Shown here piece after piece: positions 1 through 8,662 of a stretch of DNA of 64,000 nt. Source of the stretch: Azophilus sp965220835 (GTDB lineage Bacteria > Pseudomonadota > Gammaproteobacteria > Pseudomonadales > Azotimanducaceae); NCBI GenBank assembly GCA_965220835.1, contig OZ244842.1:992001-1056000 (forward strand). The letters run 5' to 3'. A program made the translations under genes and the position numbers. Under the pieces are notes generated by a model. The model searched no databases. It was not told the DNA's origin and saw only the letters and a list, made by a program, of their open reading frames with translations. Numbering within the stretch: the first letter of the stretch is position 1; each line of letters begins with the position of its first letter.

Positions 1-507
1 TTGGCCCATCCGTTGCTGTTCTGGTCCATGGACTACACGCGGGTGCCAGCGGAGATGCAGTGCGACTTTCTGGACCTTTCGCACCGCAACAGCCTGCCGA
101 AGAAGGAACTGCGGGTGTTGGGGCGCCGCGTGGACCTCTCCACCACGCGCTATCCCGTGTACGTCATGGCCGGTTCCACCGACCACATCACCCCTTGGAA
201 GGCCTGCTACCGCAGCACCCAGTTGTTTGGCGGCGAGATCACCTTCGTGCTCACCAGCCAGAACCACACCCAAACCATCAGCGCCCGCCCGGACAACCGC
301 CACCTGCGCTACTGGATGGCAGACGCCTTGCCGGAATCCGCTGACGACTGGATGCCCCTGGCCACCGAAACGCGAGGCAACTGGCGCAGCCACTGGGTGG
401 CTTGGCTGCAGGGCCATTCGGAACTGCAGGCCGCCCCGCCCGAGCTAGGCTCCAAGGACTATCCTCCGTTGGAGGCCGCGCCAGGGCGGTACGTCCGCCA
501 GAAGTAG
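1..507 (+). CDS. Poly(3-hydroxyalkanoate) synthase-like protein, C-terminal part
   Basis: This is the 3' end of a gene whose start lies outside the window. The 168 visible residues match the C-terminal part of PhaC-type polyhydroxyalkanoate synthases, alpha/beta-hydrolase-fold enzymes that polymerise (R)-3-hydroxyacyl-CoA on the granule surface. The catalytic Asp is visible in GSTDHITPW and the general-base His in SQNHTQ, and the spacing between them is normal. The catalytic Cys lies upstream and cannot be checked. The NHTQ context differs from the GHI of classical class I enzymes, so this may be a divergent clade. The next gene, on the opposite strand, is an R-specific hydratase of the kind that supplies such a synthase, which supports the assignment. 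Confidence 0.75.
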   Translation: MAHPLLFWSMDYTRVPAEMQCDFLDLSHRNSLPKKELRVLGRRVDLSTTRYPVYVMAGSTDHITPWKACYRSTQLFGGEITFVLTSQNHTQTISARPDNRHLRYWMADALPESADDWMPLATETRGNWRSHWVAWLQGHSELQAAPPELGSKDYPPLEAAPGRYVRQK

Positions 508-514
508 CGCAGGC

Positions 515-1354
515 TTAAGCCTGGTAGCGGCAGCGGCCCTGGTCGATCACCACCTCGCCGGCTTGGTTGGTGGTGCGGAACAGCGCTTCCCCGCCATCCG
601 CCCACATGGACACGGTCAGCACGTCGCCGGGGATCACGGGCTTGGAGAAGCGGGCGTTCATGCCACGGAACCGGGCGGGGTCACCGCCGCACAGTTCATG
701 CAGCAGCGCCCGTCCGGTGAAGCCGTAGGTGCACAAACCGTGCAGAATCGGCTTGTCAAAGCCACCCATAGCCGCGAAGGACGGGTCGCTGTGCAAGGGG
801 TTGCGGTCCCCGGACAGCCGGTAGGTGAGCGCTTGGTCCTCCCGGGTGGCGTAGGTGGCTTGGTGGGTGGGCTCGGTGTCCGGGAAGTCAACTCGATCGG
901 ACGGGCCGCGCTCCCCGCCCCAGCCGCCTTCACCCCGGCAGAACAGCACCGAACGGGTCTTCAGCAAGGGCTTGCCCGTGGCCTTGTTGACTGATTGAGA
1001 CTCAAACTCAAGCACTGCGGCACTGCCCTTGTCCCAGATGGCGGCGATCTTCCCAGTGCTCTCGATTTCCCCATCCGGCGGAATCTCGTCCAACAGCTCG
1101 ATGCCTTGTTCGCCATGCACCATGAGTGCGGGATTGAAGCTGCCGACCGCCTGCATCGGAACTCCGCCGCCGCCGATGATGACCGCAAAGGTCGGCAGCA
1201 CGCGCTGTGCTAAGTCCTTGGTGTTCTCAGTGGTGAACTGCAGCTCGCCGGTGCCCGCGCCAACGCCAACAGCGTAGAGCAGGGCATCCTTGGACGTCCA
1301 ACTGCGGGACGAGGGGCCGCCAGTGGTGCCAACGGCTTCAGGATTGATGGGCAT
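515..1354 (-). CDS. MaoC-family (R)-specific enoyl-CoA hydratase (hydratase 2)
   Basis: This 279-residue protein has the double hot-dog organisation of hydratase 2, as in peroxisomal multifunctional enzyme 2. The hydratase signature SGDRNPLHSDP, with the catalytic Asp and His, lies in the C-terminal half and is followed by the conserved PILHGLCTYGFTGRA. It would hydrate trans-2-enoyl-CoA to (R)-3-hydroxyacyl-CoA, linking beta-oxidation to PHA synthesis. It converges with the PHA-synthase-like gene across only 7 bp. The start at 1354 gives the expected family N-terminus and is preceded on its own strand by an AAGGAG-like site. A bile-acid-type or steroid side-chain substrate is also possible. 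Confidence 0.85.
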   Translation of the reverse strand: MPINPEAVGTTGGPSSRSWTSKDALLYAVGVGAGTGELQFTTENTKDLAQRVLPTFAVIIGGGGVPMQAVGSFNPALMVHGEQGIELLDEIPPDGEIESTGKIAAIWDKGSAAVLEFESQSVNKATGKPLLKTRSVLFCRGEGGWGGERGPSDRVDFPDTEPTHQATYATREDQALTYRLSGDRNPLHSDPSFAAMGGFDKPILHGLCTYGFTGRALLHELCGGDPARFRGMNARFSKPVIPGDVLTVSMWADGGEALFRTTNQAGEVVIDQGRCRYQA

Positions 1355-1455
1355 CGTGTTTTCTCCTTAAGTACAGTGATTCCGGTCTTGACCTGCACAT
1401 GGCCAGCCCTGTGTTTCGCACGCTCAACCCCCAGCCTACCAAAATGTCCTGCCCC

Positions 1456-1826
1456 GCAGTTTCGCCATAGCGAAACCGCCAACGCGCCCGCAGGTCGCAC
1501 GCCCCCCAACGAACACCCCGCCAAGAGAGCCGCGCCGCAGTTTCGCTCCCGCGAAACTGCCAACGCGCCCGTCAGGTCGCGCGCGCCCTACGAACGCCCC
1601 GCCACCCGAGCCGCGCCGCAGTTTCGCTCCCGCGAAACTGCCAACGCGACCGCTAGGTCGCGCGCGCACCACGAACACCCCGCCACCCGAGCCGCGCCGC
1701 AGTTTCGCTCCCGCGAAACTGCCAACGCGACCGTCAGGTCGCGCGCGCCCTACGAACGCCCCGCCACCCGAACCGCGCCGCAGTTCCGCTCCCGCGAAAC
1801 TGCCAACGCGACCGTCAGGTCGCGCG
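1456..1826. repeat. Five-unit 81-bp tandem repeat array with hairpins
   Basis: Units begin at 1456, 1537, 1618, 1699 and 1780, exactly 81 bp apart. The fifth is cut short by the tRNA-Arg gene. Each unit carries two inverted repeats. One is CAGTTTCGC, loop TCCC, GCGAAACTG (9-bp stem in units 2-4; shorter in unit 1, one mismatch in unit 5). The other is GCGACC, loop GTCA or GCTA, GGTCGC (complete in units 3-5). No T-tract follows either, so they are not standard terminators. As 81 is a multiple of three, both strands stay open through the array, but no recognisable protein results. The array sits immediately 3' of tRNA-Arg on the tRNA's strand. Confidence 0.9.
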
Positions 1827-1900
<74 letters not shown>

Positions 1901-1964
1901 TTGCACGAACAAGCGGGCGAGGCAATTATAGGGTTCAATCCCACTCTCGGCAGCATTTGATTCC

Positions 1965-1986
1965 GCGTTGGGCGTCTTGCCAACGC
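1965..1986. repeat. Short inverted repeat upstream of tRNA-Arg
   Basis: GCGTTGG and CCAACGC form a perfect 7-bp stem around the 8-nt loop GCGTCTTG. It lies between tRNA-Arg and the flavoprotein gene. Its words resemble the palindrome near the start of batD (62506-62528). It could be a REP-like element or a chance hairpin in G+C-rich DNA. Confidence 0.5.
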
Positions 1987-2035
1987 ATGATTCCCGCCAC
2001 GGCCAGCGTCGAGTTCCCGGTTGCGGAGATCCCCA

Positions 2036-3400
2036 ATGAGCGACGTCATCAGCGAGCCGGCTCGCCGCACGCCGGTGGTTCACCATACCGACGTGCTGGT
2101 GGTCGGCTCCGGCCCCAGCGGATTGGCGGCTGCCTTGGCGGCGGCGCGATGCGGGGTCGAAGTGACGCTGCTGGAGCGTTTTGGCTGTTTCGGCGGCAAC
2201 ATCACTGCGGTCGGCGTTGAGGGGTTTGCTTGGTATCGGCATGAGGCCACGGTGGAGGCGGGCGGCATTGGCTGGGAGTTTGAGCAGCGGGCCAAGGCCA
2301 TGGGCGCGGCAGTGCCCGAAAGCCAGTCCTTGAGCTACGAGTTGGACAGCGAGGGCTTTAAGCTCGTGGCGGATGCCTTGGTGCAGGAGGCGGGGGTTCA
2401 TCCCATGCTGCATCGCCAGTTCGTCGCCCCCATCCTGGACGGTGGTGCCATCGCCGGCGTCATCACCGAGTCCAAAGCCGGGCGGGAGGCCATCCGTGCG
2501 CGACGGGTGATTGACGCCACGGGTGATGCGGATGTGGCGCACCGGGCGGGCGCCACTACCCGCAAGACTCCTGTGGAAGCCATGCAGGCCGTCAGCGTGA
2601 TTTTTCACTTGGCCGGGGTGGACAAAGCTGCATTCATGGCGGAGGTGCGCGCCAACCCCTCGACCTACAGCGATTGGTCAAGCGGTGAGTGGACCGCTGA
2701 AACCTCAGGCAAGGAGGACGGCCTGTTCTCGCCGTTCCTCAAGACGCCGTTCGAGAAGGCCAAGCAGGCGGGGCTGATCGCGGCGGACTTGAACACCATC
2801 GGCGGCACTTGGGGTGCGGTCCACGACAGCGGTGAGCTGACCTACATGAACTTGGTGCACCTGCCCGGTTGCGACGGCACAGATCCTGATAGCCTCACCC
2901 GCTTCGAGATGGAAGGCCGCCGCCAGGCCATGCTGGCCATTGAAGCGCTGCGCCGCTATGCGCCGGGCTGCGGGGCGGCGCGGCTGCGCAACTTCGGCAT
3001 GACCTTGGGCGTGCGCGACACCCGCAAGATCGACGCCGCCTACAACTTGACCGAAGCCGACGTGCGCAATCAAGCCCGATTTGCCGATTCGATTGGCATC
3101 TACCCCGAATTCATTGATGGCTATGGCGTGCTGGTGCTGCCCACCACGGGCCGCTACTTGCACATTCCCTACCGAGCCCTGTTGCCCGACCAAGTCGATA
3201 ACCTGCTGGTGGCCGGACGCGCCATCGGCGGCGACCGCATCGCCCACGCCGCCACCCGCAACATGTCCTGCTGCGCGGTCACCGGCCAAGCCGCCGGCGT
3301 TGCCGCAGCCCTGTCCGTAAAGTCGAGCAATAGCCTCAAGGGCATTGACATGACGGCCTTGCAGCGGGCGCTGGTTCGCCAAAACGTTAGAATTGCCTAA
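2036..3400 (+). CDS. FAD-dependent oxidoreductase (FAD_oxidored family)
   Basis: The N-terminus has a classic FAD Rossmann motif, VLVVGSGPSGLAAALAAARCG, with the acidic ribose-binding residue in TLLERF. It is followed by GCFGGN, typical of the FAD_oxidored family (PF12831) related to succinate dehydrogenase and FixC-like flavoproteins. The C-terminal part has a second FAD contact region ending GGDRIAHAATRNMSCCAVTGQAAGVAAAL. The substrate is unknown. I chose the ATG at 2036 over one 15 nt upstream because a GGAGAT ribosome-binding site sits just before it. The nitroreductase follows after about 30 bp, so the two are probably co-transcribed. Confidence 0.8.
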   Translation: MSDVISEPARRTPVVHHTDVLVVGSGPSGLAAALAAARCGVEVTLLERFGCFGGNITAVGVEGFAWYRHEATVEAGGIGWEFEQRAKAMGAAVPESQSLSYELDSEGFKLVADALVQEAGVHPMLHRQFVAPILDGGAIAGVITESKAGREAIRARRVIDATGDADVAHRAGATTRKTPVEAMQAVSVIFHLAGVDKAAFMAEVRANPSTYSDWSSGEWTAETSGKEDGLFSPFLKTPFEKAKQAGLIAADLNTIGGTWGAVHDSGELTYMNLVHLPGCDGTDPDSLTRFEMEGRRQAMLAIEALRRYAPGCGAARLRNFGMTLGVRDTRKIDAAYNLTEADVRNQARFADSIGIYPEFIDGYGVLVLPTTGRYLHIPYRALLPDQVDNLLVAGRAIGGDRIAHAATRNMSCCAVTGQAAGVAAALSVKSSNSLKGIDMTALQRALVRQNVRIA

Positions 3401-3431
3401 ATTCGGCTCGAGTGCAGACAGGAGGTCATGC

Positions 3432-4115
3432 GTGGATTACGACGAGGTGGTGCTGGGGCGGCGCAGCATTCGGGGCTACAAGCCGGTTCCGGTGCCCAAG
3501 GCGTTGATCCGGGAGGTGATCGGCATTGCCATGCGGGCGCCGTCGTCGCTGAACACCCAGCCTTGGAACTTCCACGTGGTCACCGGGGAGCCGTTGGACC
3601 GCATTCGCAAGGGGAACACCGAGCGAAATCTGGCAGGCGTGCCCGATTCCCGTGAGTTTCGCAGCCACGGGGCCTACCAAGGGGCCCACCGAGAGCGGCA
3701 GAAGGAAATCGCTGCCCAGCTCTTCGCGGCCATGGACATTCCTTGGGAGGACAAGGCCAAGCGCAAGGACTGGGTGCTGCGGGGGTTTCGCCAGTTTGAT
3801 GCACCGGTGGCCGTGGTGGTGACCTATGACCGGTCGATTCACGGCGGCGACATCGCGCCGTTCGACTGCGGTGCCGTGACCAACGCCTTGGTCACGGCCG
3901 CTTGGTCGCGCGGCTTGGGCTGCGTCATCAACAGCCAAGGCATCATGCAGTCGCCCGTGGTGCGTGAACACGCTGCCATCCCGGACGATCAGGTCATCAT
4001 GATCTGCGTCGCCATGGGCTTTCCGGAGGAGTCCTTTCCTGCCAATGCAGTGGTCTCTAAACGCAAGCCAGTGGACGAAGCGGTTCGATTTGTTGGGTTT
4101 GAGGGAGGGGTCTAA
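3432..4115 (+). CDS. Nitroreductase-family FMN oxidoreductase
   Basis: The N-terminus, RRSIRGYKPVPVPKALIREVIGIAMRAPSSLNTQPW, is the FMN-binding signature of the nitroreductase family, with the Arg-Arg-Ser phosphate contacts and the AP-S-NTQPW loop. The C-terminal GLGCVINSQG matches the second flavin contact. These are dimeric FMN enzymes that reduce nitroaromatics, quinones or enones with NAD(P)H. A GTG at 3432 is preferred as start because AGGAGGT ends 5 nt before it; longer readings add an unrelated leader. It probably forms an operon with the upstream flavoprotein. The physiological substrate is unknown. Confidence 0.85.
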   Translation: MDYDEVVLGRRSIRGYKPVPVPKALIREVIGIAMRAPSSLNTQPWNFHVVTGEPLDRIRKGNTERNLAGVPDSREFRSHGAYQGAHRERQKEIAAQLFAAMDIPWEDKAKRKDWVLRGFRQFDAPVAVVVTYDRSIHGGDIAPFDCGAVTNALVTAAWSRGLGCVINSQGIMQSPVVREHAAIPDDQVIMICVAMGFPEESFPANAVVSKRKPVDEAVRFVGFEGGV

Positions 4116-4201
4116 CGAGGTGATGCCTCAGATCGAAGCGTGGGTGGGCGCTGGGCGCAAGAATTTCGTCCGGTGACAGCCATGTCCCACGATCAAGAAA
4201 A

Positions 4202-4870
4202 CTAGTACAGCGGTTGCTGGGCGTGGGCGATCGCCATGGTGATGTCATAGACAAACTTGCGGATCTGGTCTGACATCGCTTGGCCGATGAGGTCGAGCTT
4301 GCGCACCTGCTCGATGCGCTCGCCGGCGTGGCGCAGCTCCCGCTCGCTGAGGATGACCTCGAACACCGAGGCGGAGTCCGCCAGGCAGATGAGCGCCACG
4401 TCGTGGGGATCGGGAATCTTGTCGCTCAGCAGCACGTCCAACAAGCGCAGCTTGGCTTCGCGCTCCTCGCGGTCGTCGATTACCGGGTAGCGGCGGCTGC
4501 CGAACACCCACAGGAAGCGCGTGTCTTCCACCTTGATGATGTTGCGCTGCTCCAGGCGCTCGATGGCAGCGTCGCGGATCTGCATGCCTTGCTCAGCGAT
4601 GCGCTGAATCCAAGTCTTGGGCGGCAGGGATTCGGTTTCGGTTTCGATTTGCTTCAGGGCCCCATCGAGGATGGCGTCGCCGGTGGGGGTGGCATCCACC
4701 ACGAACAGGCGCTCAAGGTCGCAGTCGATGCGCGACTTTAGGCCGAGGTCCATCAACACGGCGCCTGCCATCAGCATCTCAGTGACGTTGGCGTGGACAT
4801 CCTCCATCTTGCCGGTCTCGTCATCGAGCAGCAGCAAAATGATGTCTTCGGCCAGGCTCAGCTTGGACAT
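4202..4870 (-). CDS. GPP34 / GOLPH3-domain protein
   Basis: The 222-residue protein begins LSLAEDIILLLLDDETGKM, the characteristic opening of GPP34-family proteins, whose eukaryotic members (GOLPH3, Vps74) bind phosphatidylinositol-4-phosphate. The rest is helical and charged, with no signal peptide or membrane segment. Bacterial members are widespread and mostly of unknown function. It converges with the nitroreductase and lies downstream of the VWA and MoxR-like genes on the same strand, 166 bp away, so it may be read with them. An AT-rich stretch at 4905-4920 separates it from the VWA gene. Confidence 0.7.
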   Translation of the reverse strand: MSKLSLAEDIILLLLDDETGKMEDVHANVTEMLMAGAVLMDLGLKSRIDCDLERLFVVDATPTGDAILDGALKQIETETESLPPKTWIQRIAEQGMQIRDAAIERLEQRNIIKVEDTRFLWVFGSRRYPVIDDREEREAKLRLLDVLLSDKIPDPHDVALICLADSASVFEVILSERELRHAGERIEQVRKLDLIGQAMSDQIRKFVYDITMAIAHAQQPLY

Positions 4871-5036
4871 GGTTTCAGCGGCTCCGTACCCATCCCGAAA
4901 CGCTGGGCATTATAGCGGCTCTCCTAGTCAATGCGGGTCTTCAAAGGCCAAGGCGCGCACGGAATGCGCGTTCGAGTTGCCGTGCACCTGCGCGAGCAAG
5001 CTCGCGCTGGGGTGTTGGACTTTTGGCGGGTGATTG

Positions 5037-7130
5037 TCATGAGGCTTGCCTGCCTCGGCCGAGCCGTGTGCGCTTGTGCTGCATGTAGTCCACGACGATG
5101 TACTCGCCGAGCTGCTCCGGGGTGGTGTAGAACACGCGGCCGCCGTTAATGCGGGCAATTTCGTCCATGAAGGCCTTGAGATAGGGGCTTCGGTCAAGCA
5201 TGAAGGTATTGATGGCGATGCCCTTTTGGGTGCAGTGACGCACCGCGCGCAAGGTGGCGCGAATGGTGGCCGGCGTCGGCGGATAGGCGAATTGCGCTTG
5301 GCCGTTCTCCAAGTGGGAGGTGGGTTCGCCATCGGAGATCATGATGATCTGCTTGGCTCCGCCAGGCTCCTTGCTTAGCAGCCGGGCGGCCAGCAGCAGG
5401 GCGTGCTGCATGTTGGTGCCGAGCAGGTAGTCGTCCCACTGCAGAAAGGGCAGTTCGTGGGCTTTCAATGCCTTGGCGTAAGCCGCAAAGCCAATCACGT
5501 GGAAGCTGTCCTTGGGGTAGCGCGAGCTGATCAGGTTGTGCAGCGCCAAGGCCACCTTCTTGGCCGCCTGAAAGGAGCCGCGCAATGCCATCGACCAAGA
5601 CAGGTCCACCAGCATTGCCGTGGATGTGGAGGTGATCATCTCACTGCGATACACCTCGAAGTCTTCGTGACTGAGACGCACCGGCGAGCCCGGGCCGTTG
5701 CGGTCGATGGCGTTGCGGATGGTGCGCGGCATGTGCAATTGGAAGGCGTCGCCGAACGCAAAGGGGCGGGTCTGCTCCAAGCGCTCGCCAAAGCGGCCCT
5801 CCTCAGGCAGGGCGTGGTTGCCCAAGGACTGCCTTTTGAGCCGTTGGTAGATTTCGCCCAAGGCCTTTTGGCCAATCATGCGGGAGCCGCGCGGGGTGAG
5901 CTCAAAGCGGTTGTCGCCCTTGGCGCGGATGTAGCCCGCCTCCTCAAGGGCCTTGAGGAGGTCGTTCAGGCCGTCCAGGTTCTCGGCGGCTTCGGTGCCG
6001 GCCAATTCCTCAAGCAGATCGCGGTCGATGCGGCTGAGGTCGCCGCCGCGCTCGGCGCTCTGCACTTGGTCGATGAGGTCGTCGAGGCGTTGCATCTCGT
6101 TCATGAGCTGCATGGCCGCTTCAAGGCTTAGCTCTTCGCCGCCCTCGAAGCGGTATTGGCTTCCTTCGGGATTCAGGAAGTCCATGCCCTTCATCAGCCG
6201 GGCGAGTTCGCGGTTCAGCTCCGGGTCGTCGAAGCGGTTCTGCAGCAGGCTTTGCAACTGCGCCCGCTGTTCGGCGGACAGCGAGTTCATCAGCGATTGA
6301 GCGGCCGCCATCTGCTGGCGCATCTGTTCCAGCAGTTCGTCGAGGGAGGCGGGCGGGTTGTCGCCGAACAGGTCGCCGAACTCCGCCATGAACTCGTCAA
6401 AGCCCGGATCCTCGCCGCCGATTTTCTTGACCAGCATGTCGTTCAGCGCTTCAAGCATGCGCTTCATCCGGTCCATGTCGCCGTCGGAGAGCTGGTTGAT
6501 CAGGTTCTCCATGCCCTTCATGAAGCTGTTGGTGGCCGCTTGGCGCAGCCGGTTCAGCAGTTCAAGAAACTTGCGCTGGGCATCGGGGTCGAGAAACTCG
6601 TACTTCTCCAACTGACTGATGCGGCTCGCCAAGTCTTCGGGCAATTCATCAAGGGTCTGGCGGCTGCGTTCGGCCACGCTTTTGAGCACGTTGTCGCTGA
6701 AGCTGCCGCTCTCGCCCTCGTCTGATTCCCCTGATGGTGGGGCAGGGCCATCGCCGGAATCCGCTGGGGCGTCCGGCGGCTGCTCAGTATCGGGCCTTTG
6801 GCTCGGCCCCTTAAGCCACTCATCGATGCGCCGCCGCTCCATGGCGAGGATTTCATCAAGGGCCTGGCGCAGGTCTTCAAACAGGCTGCCAAGATCGTAG
6901 CGGTTAAGCTGTTCGCGGCGCCTCTCCCGCAACTGCTTCAGCATTTGGTTCAGGCCGTTCAGGGAGGCGCCTTGCAAGCCCCGGCTCATCAGGTTGCGCA
7001 GCGCCCAGCGCAAGTCTCCGTGCTCCATGACATCGTCGGTCAGCGCCGACATGATCTCAGCGGCATCGAGGGCGAGCTGCTGGCTGCCATCCCAAGCGGA
7101 GTAACGCAGATTGCCGGGGAATTGACGCAT
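5037..7130 (-). CDS. VWA-domain protein, partner of the adjacent MoxR-like ATPase
   Basis: This protein of about 697 residues has a long charged helical region (roughly 60-400, rich in Glu, Asp, Arg and Gln) and a C-terminal von Willebrand A domain. The MIDAS motif DLSWSM (D-x-S-x-S) is near residue 505, with the later acidic residue in ISDGEPTSH. Its arrangement resembles the D subunit of magnesium chelatase and the VWA partners of MoxR ATPases, which couple ATP hydrolysis to metal insertion or protein remodelling. A TTG at 7151 would overlap the upstream stop as TTGA. I prefer the ATG at 7130 because MRQFPGNLRYSAWDG resembles family N-termini. The target is unknown. Confidence 0.75.
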   Translation of the reverse strand: MRQFPGNLRYSAWDGSQQLALDAAEIMSALTDDVMEHGDLRWALRNLMSRGLQGASLNGLNQMLKQLRERRREQLNRYDLGSLFEDLRQALDEILAMERRRIDEWLKGPSQRPDTEQPPDAPADSGDGPAPPSGESDEGESGSFSDNVLKSVAERSRQTLDELPEDLASRISQLEKYEFLDPDAQRKFLELLNRLRQAATNSFMKGMENLINQLSDGDMDRMKRMLEALNDMLVKKIGGEDPGFDEFMAEFGDLFGDNPPASLDELLEQMRQQMAAAQSLMNSLSAEQRAQLQSLLQNRFDDPELNRELARLMKGMDFLNPEGSQYRFEGGEELSLEAAMQLMNEMQRLDDLIDQVQSAERGGDLSRIDRDLLEELAGTEAAENLDGLNDLLKALEEAGYIRAKGDNRFELTPRGSRMIGQKALGEIYQRLKRQSLGNHALPEEGRFGERLEQTRPFAFGDAFQLHMPRTIRNAIDRNGPGSPVRLSHEDFEVYRSEMITSTSTAMLVDLSWSMALRGSFQAAKKVALALHNLISSRYPKDSFHVIGFAAYAKALKAHELPFLQWDDYLLGTNMQHALLLAARLLSKEPGGAKQIIMISDGEPTSHLENGQAQFAYPPTPATIRATLRAVRHCTQKGIAINTFMLDRSPYLKAFMDEIARINGGRVFYTTPEQLGEYIVVDYMQHKRTRLGRGRQAS

Positions 7131-7147
7131 GCGACCGCTGGCTCTCT

Positions 7148-8599
7148 TCAAGCTGAGTACACTGCACAGCCCGCTTCAGCGCGCTTGTTCAGCCGTTTGT
7201 TGAGGTGCAGACCCTCTAGGATGAACTCGACGATTGCGGCGTGGACACCGGGGCTTTCGCCCTCCAGGTGGGCGGCTATGGCGGGAATGTCCTCGACTAT
7301 TTGGCGATAGTCTGCGGCCGGCACGTCGGCGCCGGTGGTGCAGCTGTAACCTTCCTCAAAGGCCTCCTCCACGGGCTCGAAGTCGCTGCCATCAAAGGTG
7401 CGGTCGAACACGGCCTTGACGGCCGTTTGCACGATGCGGGTGATGACGCGGGCTTCGTCGCCTTCTTCCATGGCCTCGACCTCCAGCTTGCCTTGGAAGC
7501 TGGGCAGGATGTAGGCGAGGTCGGCGATGCGCGGGGCGACCTCCGCTTCGCCGAGGGTCAGCGCCCGGCGTGCGGCGTTGGCGGTTAGCGTCTCATAGTT
7601 GGCAATGGAAGCGCGCACGGAGACCCCGGAACGTTGGTTGATGTCCGGGGAGCGACGGGCGGCATGAGTGATCTCGGCGATGATCTCGGCCATGAACGGC
7701 GCCACCTGCAGCGCTAGCCCGGCCGTATCCGGCCCATCAGTGCAAGCTGACGCGTCAGCCGAAGTCGAGGCGTCGGTGAAAGCCGCCACCTGCGCCTCCT
7801 GGGCCATGATCTCCACTTCCTGCTCGATGCTGGTTGGGTAGTGGGTGCGGATCTGGGCGCCGTAGCGGTCCTTCAAGGGCGTGATGATGCGCCCCCGGTT
7901 GGTGTAGTCCTCGGGGTTGGCGGTGGCCACGATGAACACGTCGAGCGGCAGGCGCACGCGATGGCCACGAATCTGCACGTCGCGCTCCTCAAGCAGGTTC
8001 AGCAGCCCCACCTGAATGCGCTCGGCGAGGTCCGGCAGTTCGTTGATGGCGAAGATGCCGCGGTTGGTGCGGGGCACCAAGCCGTAGTGCAGGGTGTGCT
8101 CATCGGCTAGGTAGCGGCCTTCGGCCACCTTGATGGGGTCCACCTCGCCAATCAGGTCGGCTATGGTGATGTCAGGGGTGGCCAGCTTTTCGCCGTACCG
8201 CTCATCGCGGCCAATCCAGCGTATGGGCGTGCTGTCGCCATGCTCCGCCACGAGGCTACGGCCTTGGGGGCTGACGGGCTGGTAGGGATTTTCCGGAATT
8301 TCGGCGCCGTCGAGCACGGGAATCCACTCATCGAGCAGATTGGCGAGGCCTCGCACGAGGCGCGATTTGGCTTGGCCCCGTTCGCCGAGAAAGATGATGT
8401 CCTGGCCGGACAGCAGGGCGTTCACGACTTGCGGAATCACCGATTCGTCGTAGCCTTTGATGCCGGGGAACAAGGGTTCCTGATGCGGCTCCGCGCTGCG
8501 TAACCGATGAATCAGATTGCGGCGGATTTCCGCCTTCACCGGCACTGGTTGGTAGCCTGAAGCCTTGAGTTCGCCCAAGGTAGTGGGCCTGTCCGCCAT
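7148..8599 (-). CDS. MoxR / magnesium-chelatase-I-like AAA+ ATPase
   Basis: The protein of about 483 residues has Walker A GERGQAKS (residues 72-79) and a Walker-B-like segment GIFAINELPDL followed by RIQVGLLNLLEERDVQIRGH, as in ChlI/BchI and MoxR-type ATPases. The usual Walker-B Asp-Glu reads Asn-Glu here. As I recall, this also occurs in this ChlI-like subfamily, so it need not mean inactivity. TANPEDYTNRGRIITPLKDRYGAQI provides sensor 1 and the arginine-finger region. The ATG at 8599 gives MADRPTT; a longer reading adds an unrelated Arg-rich leader. It is tightly coupled to the VWA gene, and the pair should act as one ATP-driven machine. Confidence 0.8.
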   Translation of the reverse strand: MADRPTTLGELKASGYQPVPVKAEIRRNLIHRLRSAEPHQEPLFPGIKGYDESVIPQVVNALLSGQDIIFLGERGQAKSRLVRGLANLLDEWIPVLDGAEIPENPYQPVSPQGRSLVAEHGDSTPIRWIGRDERYGEKLATPDITIADLIGEVDPIKVAEGRYLADEHTLHYGLVPRTNRGIFAINELPDLAERIQVGLLNLLEERDVQIRGHRVRLPLDVFIVATANPEDYTNRGRIITPLKDRYGAQIRTHYPTSIEQEVEIMAQEAQVAAFTDASTSADASACTDGPDTAGLALQVAPFMAEIIAEITHAARRSPDINQRSGVSVRASIANYETLTANAARRALTLGEAEVAPRIADLAYILPSFQGKLEVEAMEEGDEARVITRIVQTAVKAVFDRTFDGSDFEPVEEAFEEGYSCTTGADVPAADYRQIVEDIPAIAAHLEGESPGVHAAIVEFILEGLHLNKRLNKRAEAGCAVYSA

Positions 8600-8662
8600 G
8601 TTGCCGCCTTGCCGCCTTGATGGGCCTAGTCTCTCAAGCGAGGGACGCCTTGGCAATGCGGA

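Noticed and set aside
1456..1826. CRISPR array
   Set aside because: The whole 81-bp unit is conserved, with no unique spacers, and no cas genes are present.
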